From: Haplomitrium mnioides | Lineage: Eukaryota > Marchantiophyta > Haplomitriopsida > Calobryales | DNA: 54,338 nt | Reading direction: 5' to 3' | Assembly: GCA_049999725.1 (NCBI GenBank) | Contig: JBNGIS010038889.1 | Coordinates: forward strand, 41,537-95,874 | Shown: positions 20,041 through 29,707 of the stretch, piece by piece | Layout: every line of letters starts with the position of its first letter | Numbering within the stretch: the stretch's first letter is position 1 | The notes under the pieces: generated by a model | The model's database searches: none | What the model was told of the DNA's origin: nothing | The model's input: only the letters and a program-made list of their open reading frames with translations | Position numbers and translations under genes: made by a program

Positions 20041-20940
20041 GGTATTCTCTATCAAGGCCATCAAATATATGTTCCACAAGATAATACGCTTCGAATGGCT
20101 TATCTACAAGAAGTGCATGACCTTCCTATTTATAGGCATCTTGGAGTAGATAAAACTATAGAGTTGCTTCAACACACTTGGTGGTGGCTTAACTTGGCTC
20201 GAGATGTTCGTGGTGTTGTTCGTTCGTGTGAAAGTTGTCAACAAAACAAAGCTTCAAATAAAAAACCAGCGGGACTTCTTCCCATTACCAATTTCTATTG
20301 CTCGATGGGAACATGTTAGTTTGGATCTTGTCACTTCACTTCGAACTACGTCTCGTGGGTTTACTGCTATTGTGGATTTTGTGGAGAAGCTCGACAAGCA
20401 GATTCATGTAGCGCCAACAATGAATACAATAGATCCTCCACAATTGGCAAAAATTTTCTTTGATATTATTTTTTGCCATCACTAAAAGCCCAAGGTGTTA
20501 ATATTTGATAGGGATCCACTTTTCACTAGAAAGTTTTGGCAAGAGTTGTTCAAACTTCTCGAAACCAAACTTTGTATGTCTATTGCTTATCATCCGCAAA
20601 CTGATAGGCAACCAGAGTGTGCTAATCACACCATGGAGGACATGCTTCGTGTGTTCATCAATGTTCATCACACCAATTGGTATAGTTTCTTGTTGATTGT
20701 AGAGTTTGCCTGCAACAACTCCATACAAGCAAGTATTGGGTTTTCTCATTTCTTTTCAAATTTGGGTCAACATCCTCTTGTTCCCAATAGTTTTCTTTCT
20801 CCTTCTTCTTCAAATGCTTCAAGTATTTTTACTTTTTTGTCTTGTTTATCTTCTTCGTTGCAAGATGCTTGTAACCATCTTATTATTGCTCAAAATTGGC
20901 AAAAACAATATGCCGATAACTGTCATTGTGATTGATCTTA
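20041..20940 (+). pseudogene. Chromovirus B integrase
   Basis: The N-terminal H-H-C-C zinc domain is visible as YRHLGVDKTIELLQHTWWW and SCESCQQNK. The catalytic core has WEHVSLDLVTSL (first Asp), LIFDRDPLFTRKFWQELF (second Asp) and YHPQTDRQPECANHTMEDML (Glu). Stops and frame changes at about 20300 and 20484 split it. After the core, NSIQASIGFSHFF and a serine-rich stretch continue the C-terminal part. It inserts the cDNA into chromatin. It is decayed but complete in outline. Confidence 0.87.
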
Positions 20941-20941
20941 T

Positions 20942-21371
20942 GTTTTAGGTGACCAAGTTATGCTCTCCACTCATGATCTCCCATTGTTTTTAGATTCTCA
21001 AGTTTGTAAGTTATCTCTTGCTTGGATTGGTCCTTTTTCTATTTCTCATGCTATTTCTCTCGTTGCTTGTAAACTTGATATTCTTCTTCATATGAAGACT
21101 CATCTTATGCTTCATGTGTCTAAACTTAAGCCTTTTGTTCCTAGTCTATCTTCTTTTCCAAATTGTGTCCAACTTTCTCCTCTGGCTATTGTTCTTGATG
21201 ATCATGAAGGATTTGAAGTAAACCACATTTTGGCGAAAAGAGTTATCAAGTGAGGGTGACATCCACAAGTTCAATACAAGGTTTTGTAGAAAGGCTATCC
21301 ACTTCATGATGCTACTTGGGAACCTTCTTCAAATCTTGAGAATGCTCAAGAGGTTGTTCAAATATTTTGAA
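20942..21371 (+). pseudogene. Chromovirus B integrase C-terminus with chromodomain
   Basis: It includes LGDQVMLSTHDLP (the GPY/F-like region, LAWIGPFSI) and then the chromodomain signature FEVNHILAKRVIK, QVQYKVL, KGYPLHDATWEP and NLENAQEVVQIF. The block K-G-Y-P-x-x-x-A-T-W-E-P is diagnostic for chromoviruses, where it targets integration to marked chromatin. One stop lies at 21251-21253 and another in the K-G-Y region. Confidence 0.85.
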
Positions 21372-21417
21372 ATTTGCGGTAATGACGAGGACGTCATTGA
21401 TTAGAAGGCGAGGATTA

Positions 21418-21779
21418 TGTAATAGTGCAAGTATAAGATTGAGCTATTTATAGGAAAATATAGAGGAGTGAAAGAAGTGGTAGTGAGTCACTTCTAGTGT
21501 TGAGATTGGATTACTTACCTTCGAAGTCACTTTTAAGGCTGAAATTAGAAGTGACTTGTAAGTGAAGAAAGAGGGATGACACCCCCTTCTCTTGTATAAA
21601 TAGAAGGGCTTCTTAGCCCCACTCTTCATTCTGGAGTTCCTCTTAATTCGCTTTGGCTCTTTGGTTGCTTGGCTTTGGTTAGCACTCTTAGCTTTGGTTT
21701 GCTTATTGAGTTGTGTAACTCTTTTGGAGTTATCTTGAAGTATTTCTTTTTTGGAAGTCGGTCTTTGAGTTCTTTTACA
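21418..21779 (+). repeat. 3' LTR of chromovirus B
   Basis: 362 bp, TGTAATAGTGCAAG to TTTTACA, with TATAAATA at 21595-21602. It is preceded by the purine-rich GAAGGCGAGGATTA, the likely polypurine tract. Confidence 0.9.
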
Positions 21780-21784
21780 ATAGA
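21780..21784. repeat. Target site duplication of chromovirus B (right)
   Basis: ATAGA, identical to 16613-16617. Confidence 0.85.
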
Positions 21785-22130
21785 GATACGCAGCAGAAGA
21801 GAAGAGATGGAGCATATTTTTATCATTTGGAAAATTGAATGATGAAAGGTTTGGAAATAGAGGTAGCGTTTGGGATTCGTGATGTTAAGATATACGGCTA
21901 TCTAGATGAGGTGGTCAAACTATCCCGTTGAATAATGCCATTGGATATCAATGGACTTGGCAGGTAATGACATGGACCTATGACTAAACCTATGGACCAA
22001 CAAGTCATGAAAATAAAATAAAGGAGTTTTGATTAGATAGGATACAAAAACAAAACTTTGTAGGTATTTATAAGTATAGTAGGGTCTTATAGAAGGGCAC
22101 TTCTCTACATACACAACGGACTACTTTCCT
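21785..22130. other. No gene recognised
   Basis: Interrupted host sequence to the right of chromovirus B. Short open frames only, no motif recognised. It may include the missing upstream part of DUF7869-like copy 3, but I could not align it. Confidence 0.3.
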
Positions 22131-23191
22131 TTTTTGTTTTGAGATTACTAGAATTTTTGTGTTGTTGTTTGTATCTCAATGTGTGCAAGAGACACCAGAT
22201 ACGCAAAGAATTGGCTTTATGTTTTGTTCTCTTATTACTGCAAATGTTTTTTTTATGTAGGAGACTCTTTGAATGCAGAGGCTCTATGCGCATATGGTGT
22301 TTTATGATGTTGTTTGTAGCTTCATGTGCATATGAGACTCTCTACTGCATGATATTCATTTCATCTTATAATTTCTTATAACTCTAGAGTAGGTGTTGTA
22401 GTTTGTAACCTTCTATGCGCAAGAGACTCTATAGATGCAAGGAATTAATGTGTATAAGACTCAAAGCTTATTTGAGACTCTAGTACGCATAGCAATTGTG
22501 GTTTGTAATTTGTTACTTGCATGGGACTCATTAAGCATGCGAGGTTTGTTTTCTTTATTGCTCTCTTAAAATTACAAAGCTACTACTATTGTGGCTTGTA
22601 ATTGTTTGTGCATAAGAGACCCCATGCACATGAGATTTGTTGTTTTTTTTTGTAGCCTCACATACAAATAGGACTCATTGAATGTATGAGATTCATTTCC
22701 TTTATTGTTCTCTTATGACTATAAAGCTAGTGTTGTAGTTTTAAACCCCCTACATTTGTGTAAGAGACTCCATACATGCATGGGCTTTGTTTCTCTTGTG
22801 TTCTCGCATTATTGTATTTTTTTGTTGGCTATGAAAGAGAATCCTGGTATGACTTGGATTCTTTGTGTGCAAGAGATTCCACACATGCATGAGACTCATT
22901 GTTGTTGTTTGTACTCACCCATTTTGGACTTCTTAAATGCACAAGATTCTTTTCTTCTATTGTTCTCTAACAATTACCTAGTTAGTGTTCTGGTGTTTAA
23001 CCCCCTTTTCATTTAAGACTCCAAGTGCACACGAGGTCTATTTCTCCTTTGTCCTCTCTTTATTCAAAACCTATTGTTGTTCTTAGTAACCCTATAAGCA
23101 CATAAGACTCCTCACATCATCTTTTCAAATTCTCAATAAAGATATATTTTTTCTAGCATTGTTAATATACATTGGTTTTTATATAATGCAG
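22131..23191 (+). repeat. Palindrome-rich intron of DUF7869-like copy 3
   Basis: Repeating blocks of very roughly 100-150 bases combine TTGTTGTTTGTAACCC-like text, a degenerate palindrome (CTATGCGCATATGGTG at 22285, CCATGCACATGAG at about 22620) and GAGACTC. A recurrent TATTGTTCTCTTATGACTA string is shared by several blocks. The same block type fills 37750-39130. It ends at the acceptor ATATAATGCAG (23191), which corresponds to the acceptor of copy 2 at 39160. The upstream edge is unresolved. Confidence 0.6.
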
Positions 23192-23866
23192 TCAAATATA
23201 ATAGCCTATTGTCTCTTTATCGTGATCAACAAATGAGAGAAAGAACAAAACTTGCAAATCATTAAAAAAAAAACATTATGATGATGGAAATAAGTACTTG
23301 AGTATTATAATCAATGGTATGGATCAAAAGGAAACATCAATTTTACATTGGCTATTACCACCAAAGAATATTTACAAAGATTTTTTAGGGGGTGTGCAAG
23401 TGTCTCACGCTTTAGTTTTCACTCATTCTCTTTCTTCAAGGACCTTCTTAACGTATGACAACTTGAGAAGTGACTCCAACTTGATGATTGCAATGTTGAA
23501 CAAAATATTATATGACTTTCAATATTATACTATTGCTTACTTTGTATCCTCAACTTGATAATAATTTAGAGAGAATAAGAGTTCCATATTGTCTAGATAT
23601 CTAATTCTCTTGATTGCAATGTCTATTAAAATATCAAAGTGAGATTTCTAATAGTTGGTCAAACCTATGATAAAATTGACTAGATGATCAACAAACTCTC
23701 AAAATGTTTGAAATTTATCAAGGCTTTTACGCTGACTTAGAACAAATTTTACTTTAAAACCAAATACCGCTACTAAGTTATTGTTTTATTTGGTGCTCTA
23801 AAACATTTATTTTAAAATTTGAGAATAGAAAATCACCAATTTGACATTTGTGATTTTTTTAAATAC
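23192..23866 (+). pseudogene. DUF7869-like gene, copy 3, exon 3
   Basis: After the acceptor it reads SNIIAYCL-like sequence, then GNKYLSIIINGMDQKE, LHWLLPPKNIYKDFLGGV, FTHSLSSRTFLTYDNLRSDS and LNKILYDFQ. A frame change near 23530 is followed by traces of the LDN and TLIVGQTYDKIDxMINKLSKC-type blocks to about 23740. GMDQ is best kept in this copy. The sequence then runs into element E at 23872. Upstream exons of this copy were not found. Confidence 0.7.
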
Positions 23867-24974
23867 AATGTTGTTGGGACGAGTGCAGGGCATAGGGGGA
23901 GGAGCCCTACTCTGGCGCTGTGAACTAACTGACTTACAGACATGTATAAACGAACATATGTAAAACAACATACATGAAACACACAACATGTGAGAGAAGA
24001 GGGCTGAAATACAAATAACATGATAAGTGCTGAAACGGTAATAGATTGTACTTTATAATTCTGGTGTCATACTCCATGTCAAAATCCACATCTGCAATGC
24101 TGCACTCTGCTCTACTACTAACCAAATAACTCTACCCTCCTAACTTTCCAACTCCATGTCTTCCAAATTCCACTCCTACGAACTACTTCAGATGCTCCTC
24201 GTGCGGTCTTAACCTTGTGGAGTCAACTCAACGTTTTCGACCATTCAGCCTCATCATGTATGGCAGTGACAAGTTGCCACAACTCCTTGCTGGTGTCATC
24301 AGTTCCTGACAGCAGGTTTCGATCAACGACCTTCATGCTGAGTTTCTGCCACTCTCCGGAGGTAACGGGAAAACTCAGCCATGATGATGCCTTGCACTTC
24401 ACTCACCTTCCTCTCCACTCCAACTCAACAAATAACAGTCAACAAAACAAGTAATCTACCAAACTCTCCCATATGCAGCCTCGACCAGATATCTCTCTCA
24501 TTTTTTTTTGTTTTCTAGTCTCAACTTCTGGCCAGACCTGCAACAAGCACACTCACGTTCATAACAAAATTCTTCACAACTCCTTACCATCCTCCCAATT
24601 TTTCATGCATGAGATTCTGTCCTTCTGAATCTTCTCCATCCCTGCAACTTTGACACTTTGTCGAGCCTCCTCAATACTCTAGATTCAAACAATCAGATCC
24701 CTTCATCCACAAACCCTACATGGCTACAAGCTGAAAGAAGACAAGTAAGGACAACCCTTCATTCTGTACAGCCACCACTTTGGTATCCTTGGAAAAGCTC
24801 TAAAACTTCCTTTTTGCAAGCCCATGAGCTGGCAAACTGTTGTCAAACCCTTATGCCTGATTTCAAATCTGAGCAGCCATCAACCAAGCCGGTTCTCCAT
24901 CCAAAACAGTGCGCGTAGACATGGTTACCTGCCCTTACCAAATGTGCGCTAACCCAAACATAAAGCAAATGGAA

Positions 24975-25405
24975 TCTGTAGTCGTATCGGTTTCACCTCA
25001 AGCAGCACCAATCGCTCAAATAGAGACTGAGACAGACCAGCACGTGCTGCTTTCTTGCACATGATTACAGGACCCAATTGGCAGTGATCACCTACCAAAA
25101 CAACCTACTTAATATTATGATAATGGAGTGTCAGGTGCTCCATCAGGGAGCTCATAGCTTCCCTGATTTTTCACAGAGTTTCACCACCTTCAACATGTGG
25201 CATTGATTTTCTCTGCAAGCTGATCCGCAACAACATTACTCAGAGCCTAAATAATGACTTGCCCCTGGCTCTGCTTAAAGCTCTAGTGCAGCCTCCTCTT
25301 GCGCTGTTAGCTTGATCACATGACCCACAGACTGCCAAGCAGAATGTATTCCACCACCAGGGAAGCAAAGCCGCAATTCATCTCCAGATACCAACCAAAG
25401 TTCAC
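24975..25405 (-). pseudogene. UPF1: Captured UPF1 RNA helicase fragments
   Basis: Leftward reading gives SGDELRLCFPGGG and WQSVGHVIKLTAQEEAALEL, then SNVVADQLAEKINAT, KAMSSLMEHLTLHYH and finally [20 protein letters not shown] and [19 protein letters not shown]. These are separate parts of UPF1, the helicase of nonsense-mediated mRNA decay, in the correct order but with large pieces missing between them. The junctions are abrupt and no introns are visible. A stop (TAG) precedes VVLVGD, at a place where UPF1 has Gln. The match to [15 protein letters not shown] is very strong. It has no function as an enzyme but could give antisense or siRNA against host UPF1 if transcribed. Confidence 0.85.
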
Positions 25406-25639
25406 TGTCTTCCTTACGTCTAGCATTTGCTCTGTGGCTAGCTTTGCCTCCTGCAACTTTGATTGTTGATCAATAGCTGTTGTGTTGTCTGAATGCCTCC
25501 TACTCGACAGCCATCCCAAATCAAGTCACATCGCGCTTCTCAATCTTGAAAGCATAACATTCCAAGAGAAAAGGCTTTTAGAAACAGAGTCGGGAACCAT
25601 TAATACCAACTCAGCTTCAACCAATGAGGGATTCGCTGT

Positions 25640-25815
25640 CCTGTTAAGCCCAAGTCCACTCTGGCTCTTTTCTTCTCAATATCAATCTCTACCCTTTCAT
25701 TTTTCAGATCATTCAGAAGTTTCTCCCTGTTCTTCTCTTTCTCAACATCCAGCATACTCCTCTGCTTTTCAAGCTCCAACTCTGCTTCCTCAGCCTCCTT
25801 AGAGATACATGGTGT
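25640..25815 (-). pseudogene. Coiled-coil coding fragment, origin unknown
   Basis: Leftward reading KEAEEAELELEKQRSMLDV, EKEKNREKLLNDLKNERVEI, EKKRARVDLGLTGQRI is open for about 60 codons. It has the charge pattern of a long coiled coil. It lies in element E between UPF1-like and unassigned pieces and is probably another captured host exon. I do not recognise the source. Confidence 0.4.
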
Positions 25816-25965
25816 TTCTTATCTTTCTTCTTCCTTAAGGCATATATCTTACCATGGTCATGGCTAGCACAAAATTCAAATGAACTACTTCAAGTAGAAG
25901 AGGAAAACCCTTGAGGAACCTGTTGGCACTCTCCAATTCAGGCATCTGAGTTGCAGCATTGGAGT

Positions 25966-26418
25966 TCACATCAGCATTGAAGAATGCTCCTCACAAGCTG
26001 CCTTCAGTTCTGCCCCCATCTTTGTTCTGCAGCCTTCACACAACCATTGATAACAAAAAACCAACACTCTCTTTTCTCCTGAATTTACGCCCTCACAATC
26101 TTCCTGAATAAAAATCCCCAAGGCTGCCTTCAACGAGAGTTTGCATTGGCCACCTGATTCGCTGCCAGCAATAGAGGACTTTCGAACCCCTACATCAACC
26201 TTCACGAGAAAACTACCATGCTTAAGAAAACCCTTCAATGGCATCGTCGAGTTTCCTTCCCCTACTGCCCACAGAAATTGTTCGATGATGAGCTTTGCAT
26301 CACACGTTGTTGACTTTTTGCTCAAGCAATGACTTGCCACCCCAAAATCAATCCCCGCAGTTCGCTGGCCCATTGCGAACATCTGATGTAGAAATGAAAG
26401 ACATGCTTCACGATTCAC
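25966..26418 (-). pseudogene. Coding-like fragment in element E, unknown origin
   Basis: 150 codons are open on the minus strand (for example CLSFLHQMFAMGQRTAGIDF, TTCDAKLIIEQFLWAVG, KHGSFLVKVDVGVRKSSIAG). Such length is unusual for chance in this region, and orientation agrees with the recognised captured fragments. I do not recognise the family. A neighbouring stretch at 26501-26690, just after the bL12-like piece, is similarly unassigned. Confidence 0.35.
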
Positions 26419-26692
26419 CTCGAAGGAGACTGCAGTCCGTCTAGCGTTTGGTTTTCCTCAAAGAAACTGCTCTAATCAGCTACTTTGCAACCCCAACGAC
26501 TCATGGCCAAATGTCTCCCAGCCTAGCATCGACAAAAGCCTGGAACAATTTGCTGCAACCAGTTTTACCTTCTTTCGAATACCCTTGTCTTGAACAAAAA
26601 CTGGTTTGAGTAGCCCTTCGCAGGTTCGAGCCCCTTTTTCTTCTCCATTGCTGCTCTCCGATGTTTAGACTCGCCGATGCGGATCCTTTATG

Positions 26693-27196
26693 AGCAACCA
26701 TCTCCCCATTCCTCTTTGACAACAGCTTCCTTAACTTTCTTCGGAAGTCCCTCAATCAAATCCTTTGCTTCTTTCAGACCACCTTAATGACCGAAATACG
26801 GGATGTGGAAGGAACCTCCTCCAGGATAACATCGAACTCTGTCTATTCTTCCATGACTGAAGCAACTTCCACAGGTGCAACAACCCCAGCTACACCGACA
26901 ACGGGGGCAAACGAGGCCACAGACACTCCCAATACCTCCTGCAATCTATCTACCAATTTGTTTTCAGCATCTTCCAACGTCAAATTCTTGATTTCGTCCA
27001 CAAGAGTATCAACTCTAGCACTCGCATTCACAGAAGGCTTTCTGACCACCTTCACATGCAGAACCGTGGCTCTCAACAGAGTGCCAAAATTTGCACTGCT
27101 TTGGAGCATAGTGACGGACCTCGGTGCCTTACTGAGCGCGGCTACAAAATTGCAATTGTACCAGCACAACAGCAACGCCTGAGCTATGGCCGCCAT
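26693..27196 (-). pseudogene. RPL12: Captured plastid ribosomal protein bL12 (L7/L12) copy
   Basis: From ATG at 27196 the frame encodes a transit-peptide-like leader (MAAIAQALLL...), then VDTLVDEIKNLTLEDAE, DRLQEVLGVSVASFAP and an alanine/valine-rich hinge. After a stop at 26843-26845 it continues TEFDVILEEVPSTSRISVIK and, past a small deletion, KEAKDLIEGLPKKVKEAVV. This is the N-domain, hinge and C-domain order of bL12, the ribosomal stalk protein of chloroplasts. No intron is present and the end is replaced by unrelated sequence. It lies in element E next to SF3B3-like sequence. It shows that the donor genome is a plastid-bearing plant. Confidence 0.85.
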
Positions 27197-27545
27197 CTCC
27201 TCTGCTCTTCTCTCTCTCTTACTTCATCGCACACAATGGTCTCGCTACTGCAGAGCATACCCACAAATCTTCCTCTTCGCAACCTCTCGCTTCTCCCAAT
27301 TCCTTCTATGCGCTGGTCATATTGACGACCCTCCTGCTGGGTACTCAATCTCAAGAATGTCAAGAAACCCACTTCACAATGCAAGAACATCAAGAAACCA
27401 ACCTCGAACGTACTCAATTGCATGAACCATCAAGAAACCAACCCCATGCTCAAAATGATCATCTGGCACACTCGATCCTTCTCACTGCTTGTTTCTTGCA
27501 ACCGATCTCTACTCCTTGGAGATCTGGCAGCAAAATGTCTCCACC

Positions 27546-27815
27546 AATAGCCATGTACTGTCCAAGAACAATGTGACGGCAACCTGATTTTTCAAACATT
27601 TCTTGACAAATTTTCTCCAAACATGTTTTTTTCTCATGCTTATACTCAAGAATAGCAATCCTGCCAGAGTCTGAGCTAACAACAATGTAATCCTTCTGAG
27701 AGCCGGTGAAATTGGAACTGCAAAAGTGTTCGAATAGCCCCAAGGACCTCAATAGACAAGAGAGTTTGGAGCTTTCCAGTGTCATCAATCACTTCAACTT
27801 TCTGTGTCCTGCTCC
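27546..27815 (-). pseudogene. SF3B3: Captured SF3B3 splicing factor fragment
   Basis: The minus strand reads DDTGKLQTLLSIEVLGAIRT, then in a shifted frame GSQKDYIVVSSDSGRIAILE and CQEMFEKSGCRHIVLGQYMA. This is the N-terminal beta-propeller region of SF3B3 (SAP130), a subunit of the U2 snRNP SF3b complex. The block KDYIVV-x-SDSGRI-x-ILEY is diagnostic. A frameshift of one or two bases lies between the first two blocks. The similarity stops abruptly after GQYMAI, where short repeats with GTTTCTTGATG follow (27340-27450). No intron is seen. Confidence 0.85.
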
Positions 27816-27950
27816 AAACAAATGACAGAATGGCACTTCCCTATAGCTAGGAGACGCCATTTTGTTGCTCATCGATGATTCTGCTCATCCCTATGCTCCA
27901 CTACAAGCTCTTCCGGAAGCTTCTTCAATCCCTTATCTCAGGACCTAACA

Positions 27951-28199
27951 AATGTGTACATGAAATAGGCAAATTGGATGCAAAAATTTATTTGTTTTTG
28001 CAAAAAAAAAAAAAAAAAAAAAAAACGTTTTTTTTTTAATTTAAAATGCTTTAAAAAAAATTCTTTCAAAAAGATGAGCATCACAAGATAGAATACTTAC
28101 TAGACGTATTAAAACATCATTTTTAAAAAATTTCAAGTTTCATATCGATATTTGCAAGATAAAATTCTGATCAAAACATACAAATCTCATTAAAAACAC
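27951..28199. other. Right flank of element E with A24 tract
   Basis: It begins with the right duplication AATGT (27951-27955). A run of 24 A at 28002-28025, then CG and ten T, can form an A/T hairpin. No coding sequence is seen. It is outside the duplication and so not the tail of element E. Confidence 0.5.
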
Positions 28200-28860
28200 A
28201 TACAAGGAAACAAAGACACCTATGTGCATATGGACTTCATCATTTAAAAATTTCAAATATTTTATTTTAGCTTTCAATTGTTTACTCAAAGGATGAAAAT
28301 CAAACAAGAGAGGTTATATACACATAGTCTTCAATACTTATATCTTCAAAACAAACTCTCTTAAAATCAAAATCAAACAGTGACTCCTATATGCATGCAC
28401 ACTCCATCTCTCATAACTTACTTATATGTGGTCTACACATCAAATTCAAACAAGTTACTTTTGTAAGTGTGATTTCTATCATTCATAATTTTCATGTATA
28501 TAATTTCAAGATCAAAATGAAACAAAGACAATTATGCAAGCATAGACATCACCACTTATATCTTTAAAGCAAATACTCTAAGCATGAAAACACAAAAATG
28601 TTTCTTTTGCAAGTAGAGATTTCTGGTGTTAATAATTTTCATCCATGTAATTATAACCTTGAAAAAAAACAAATTTACTATTTGTACATGGACTTTGCTA
28701 CTTATACATTTCATGTGAGTATTTATAAGATCAACAAAATAAAATAACGAGGTTTATGTACGCATAGACTTCAACACCAACATTTTTGTGCTTCTGATAA
28801 ACTTTTATATGAGCATCATCTACTGGATATTTTTGTTTAGCAGAAACTGCTAAACAATTA
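28200..28860. repeat. Degenerate palindrome-bearing repeats
   Basis: Units such as CACCTATGTGCATATGGACTTC (about 28219), TATGCAAGCATAGACATC (28532) and TATGTACGCATAGACTTCAA (28764) alternate with AACACTTATATCTTTCAA-like text. Spacing is irregular, about 100-180 bases. The pattern matches the flank of module copy 1 at 13.6 kb. It follows the truncated 3' end of ParB/methyltransferase-like copy 2. Confidence 0.55.
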
Positions 28861-29236
28861 AAAATAGAATGCATGATTTGGCGGGGTCAACTAGTTTTTT
28901 TTGTCTATTTGGACATTAAAGATTTTTATATTCTATCTTCTTTCCTTTCTCTAGTAGCCCATTGCCTAGTGTTCATTGGTGTACACTATTCAGGGACTAC
29001 ATGAATGATGAATAACAATTTTATCCCTGTTGCAAAATAAATAGAAACAACAACAAAGCCAAACATTCTCTATACAAATAAACATGACAAAAAAACATGA
29101 GAAATAAGCTACAACAATTTCTCACCAAATATCGTGATCAATCACACCAAAAAAATCCTTAAAAACATATCCTCACAATGCCAAACACATGAGATGAATG
29201 GATAATAACAAATGACTTTTTTGTTTTGTTTTGTTT
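28861..29236. other. No gene recognised
   Basis: AT-rich sequence with short open frames only. It separates the palindromic region from the last recognisable exon of methyltransferase-like copy 2. The methyltransferase motifs expected here (motif IV, motif I) are missing, so copy 2 is truncated. Confidence 0.4.
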
Positions 29237-29407
29237 TTGTTTTATTTTTGGCCTTTTGCCAATAGAGCACAAAAGCTGGAGGATTCCACACCAAGATTGA
29301 AGCTTGGTGCTGCTTCTTAGTGGCTTCCTTGGCAACCCTAGTCTTCTTTTTGCATTTTGTAGTAGCTATCAACTTCTTTGCTAGTTGATGTTTAGTTGTT
29401 TTATCAC
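29237..29407 (-). pseudogene. ParB/methyltransferase-like gene, copy 2, exon 3 (truncated)
   Basis: After the acceptor ACCAAG (AG at 29408-29409) it reads GDKTTKHQLAKKLIATTK, then VAKEATKKQHQASILVWNPP and FVLYWQKAK. Copy 1 has GDKMFKSQLAKKLTAAAK and PLAFPLHCQKAREW at the same places. The match ends at about 29237 in a T-rich tract and the catalytic part is absent. The intact acceptor here helps to locate the damaged one of copy 1. Confidence 0.65.
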
Positions 29408-29707
29408 CTTGGTAAAATAAGAACATATTGGAATCCAAAATAGTTTTGAAGCATAGAATAAAGTAAAATAAAAACACAAAATTTTGAGAAACCAAGCAAG
29501 CAAAGACACTTAAGTCCATGCGCATATGGACTAGACAATTTATGGTCGTGTAGAATCATGAGTCTCTATGGATATAAACTAAAGAGTCTATGCCCATGGA
29601 TTTGTGAGTCTAAGCACTCATGCATTTGCAAAAAAAATAACAAAAACTAACCTACAATCAATTAAACTAAAACAATTAAAGTATTTCTAAATAAATAAAC
29701 AACTTAC
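29408..29707 (-). repeat. Intron 2 of ParB/methyltransferase-like copy 2, with palindromes
   Basis: A 300-bp intron with donor GTAAGT at 29702-29707 and acceptor AG at 29408-29409. It contains AGTCCATGCGCATATGGACT (29513-29532), a 20-base near-palindrome, and weaker units at about 29570-29620 (GTCTATGCCCATGGATTTG). It is the positional equivalent of 11502-12040. Confidence 0.7.

Larger units (their letters stand above)
16618..21779 (+). mobile_element. Ty3/gypsy chromovirus B, full length
   Basis: A 5162-bp element with LTRs that start TGTAATAG and end TTTACA, flanked by perfect 5-bp duplications ATAGA. Inside, the order is primer site, Gag, protease, RT, RNase H, integrase and a C-terminal chromodomain, which places it among plant chromoviruses. 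Pol has many stops and frame changes, so the copy is dead, but gross structure is complete. The LTRs differ in length (445 and 362 bp). The same LTR family recurs in element C, a fragment at 36645-36792 and a solo LTR at 38051-38442. Confidence 0.92.
23872..27950 (-). mobile_element. Chimeric element E with captured host gene fragments
   Basis: 4079 bp with ends TGTTGGGACG and GACCTAACA, flanked by perfect 5-bp duplications AATGT (23867-23871 and 27951-27955). TG..CA ends and a 5-bp duplication are the signature of LTR-type integration, yet I find no pair of LTRs and no retroviral coding sequence. In minus orientation it carries fragments resembling SF3B3, plastid ribosomal protein bL12 and UPF1, plus unassigned coding-like pieces, all in the same direction and without introns. 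The GC content is visibly higher than in the surroundings. It may be a non-autonomous LTR element that transduced mRNAs (as maize Bs1 did), or a DNA element of the Pack type. It interrupts DUF7869-like copy 3. Confidence 0.75.

Noticed and set aside
25966-26418. Assigning a host gene to the 150-codon open stretch in element E
   Set aside because: I could not recognise any family, so naming it would be a guess.
24215-27576. Several plus-strand open frames of 80-130 codons in element E
   Set aside because: They are antisense to the recognised SF3B3, bL12 and UPF1 fragments and show no motif of their own.
23872-27950. Classification of element E as a Pack-MULE
   Set aside because: MULEs make 9-11 bp duplications and have long inverted ends. 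Here the duplication is 5 bp and the ends agree over only a few bases. A DNA element of another type is not excluded.
28002-28037. A24 run as the poly(A) tail of element E
   Set aside because: It lies outside the right target duplication at 27951-27955 and on the wrong strand for the captured genes.
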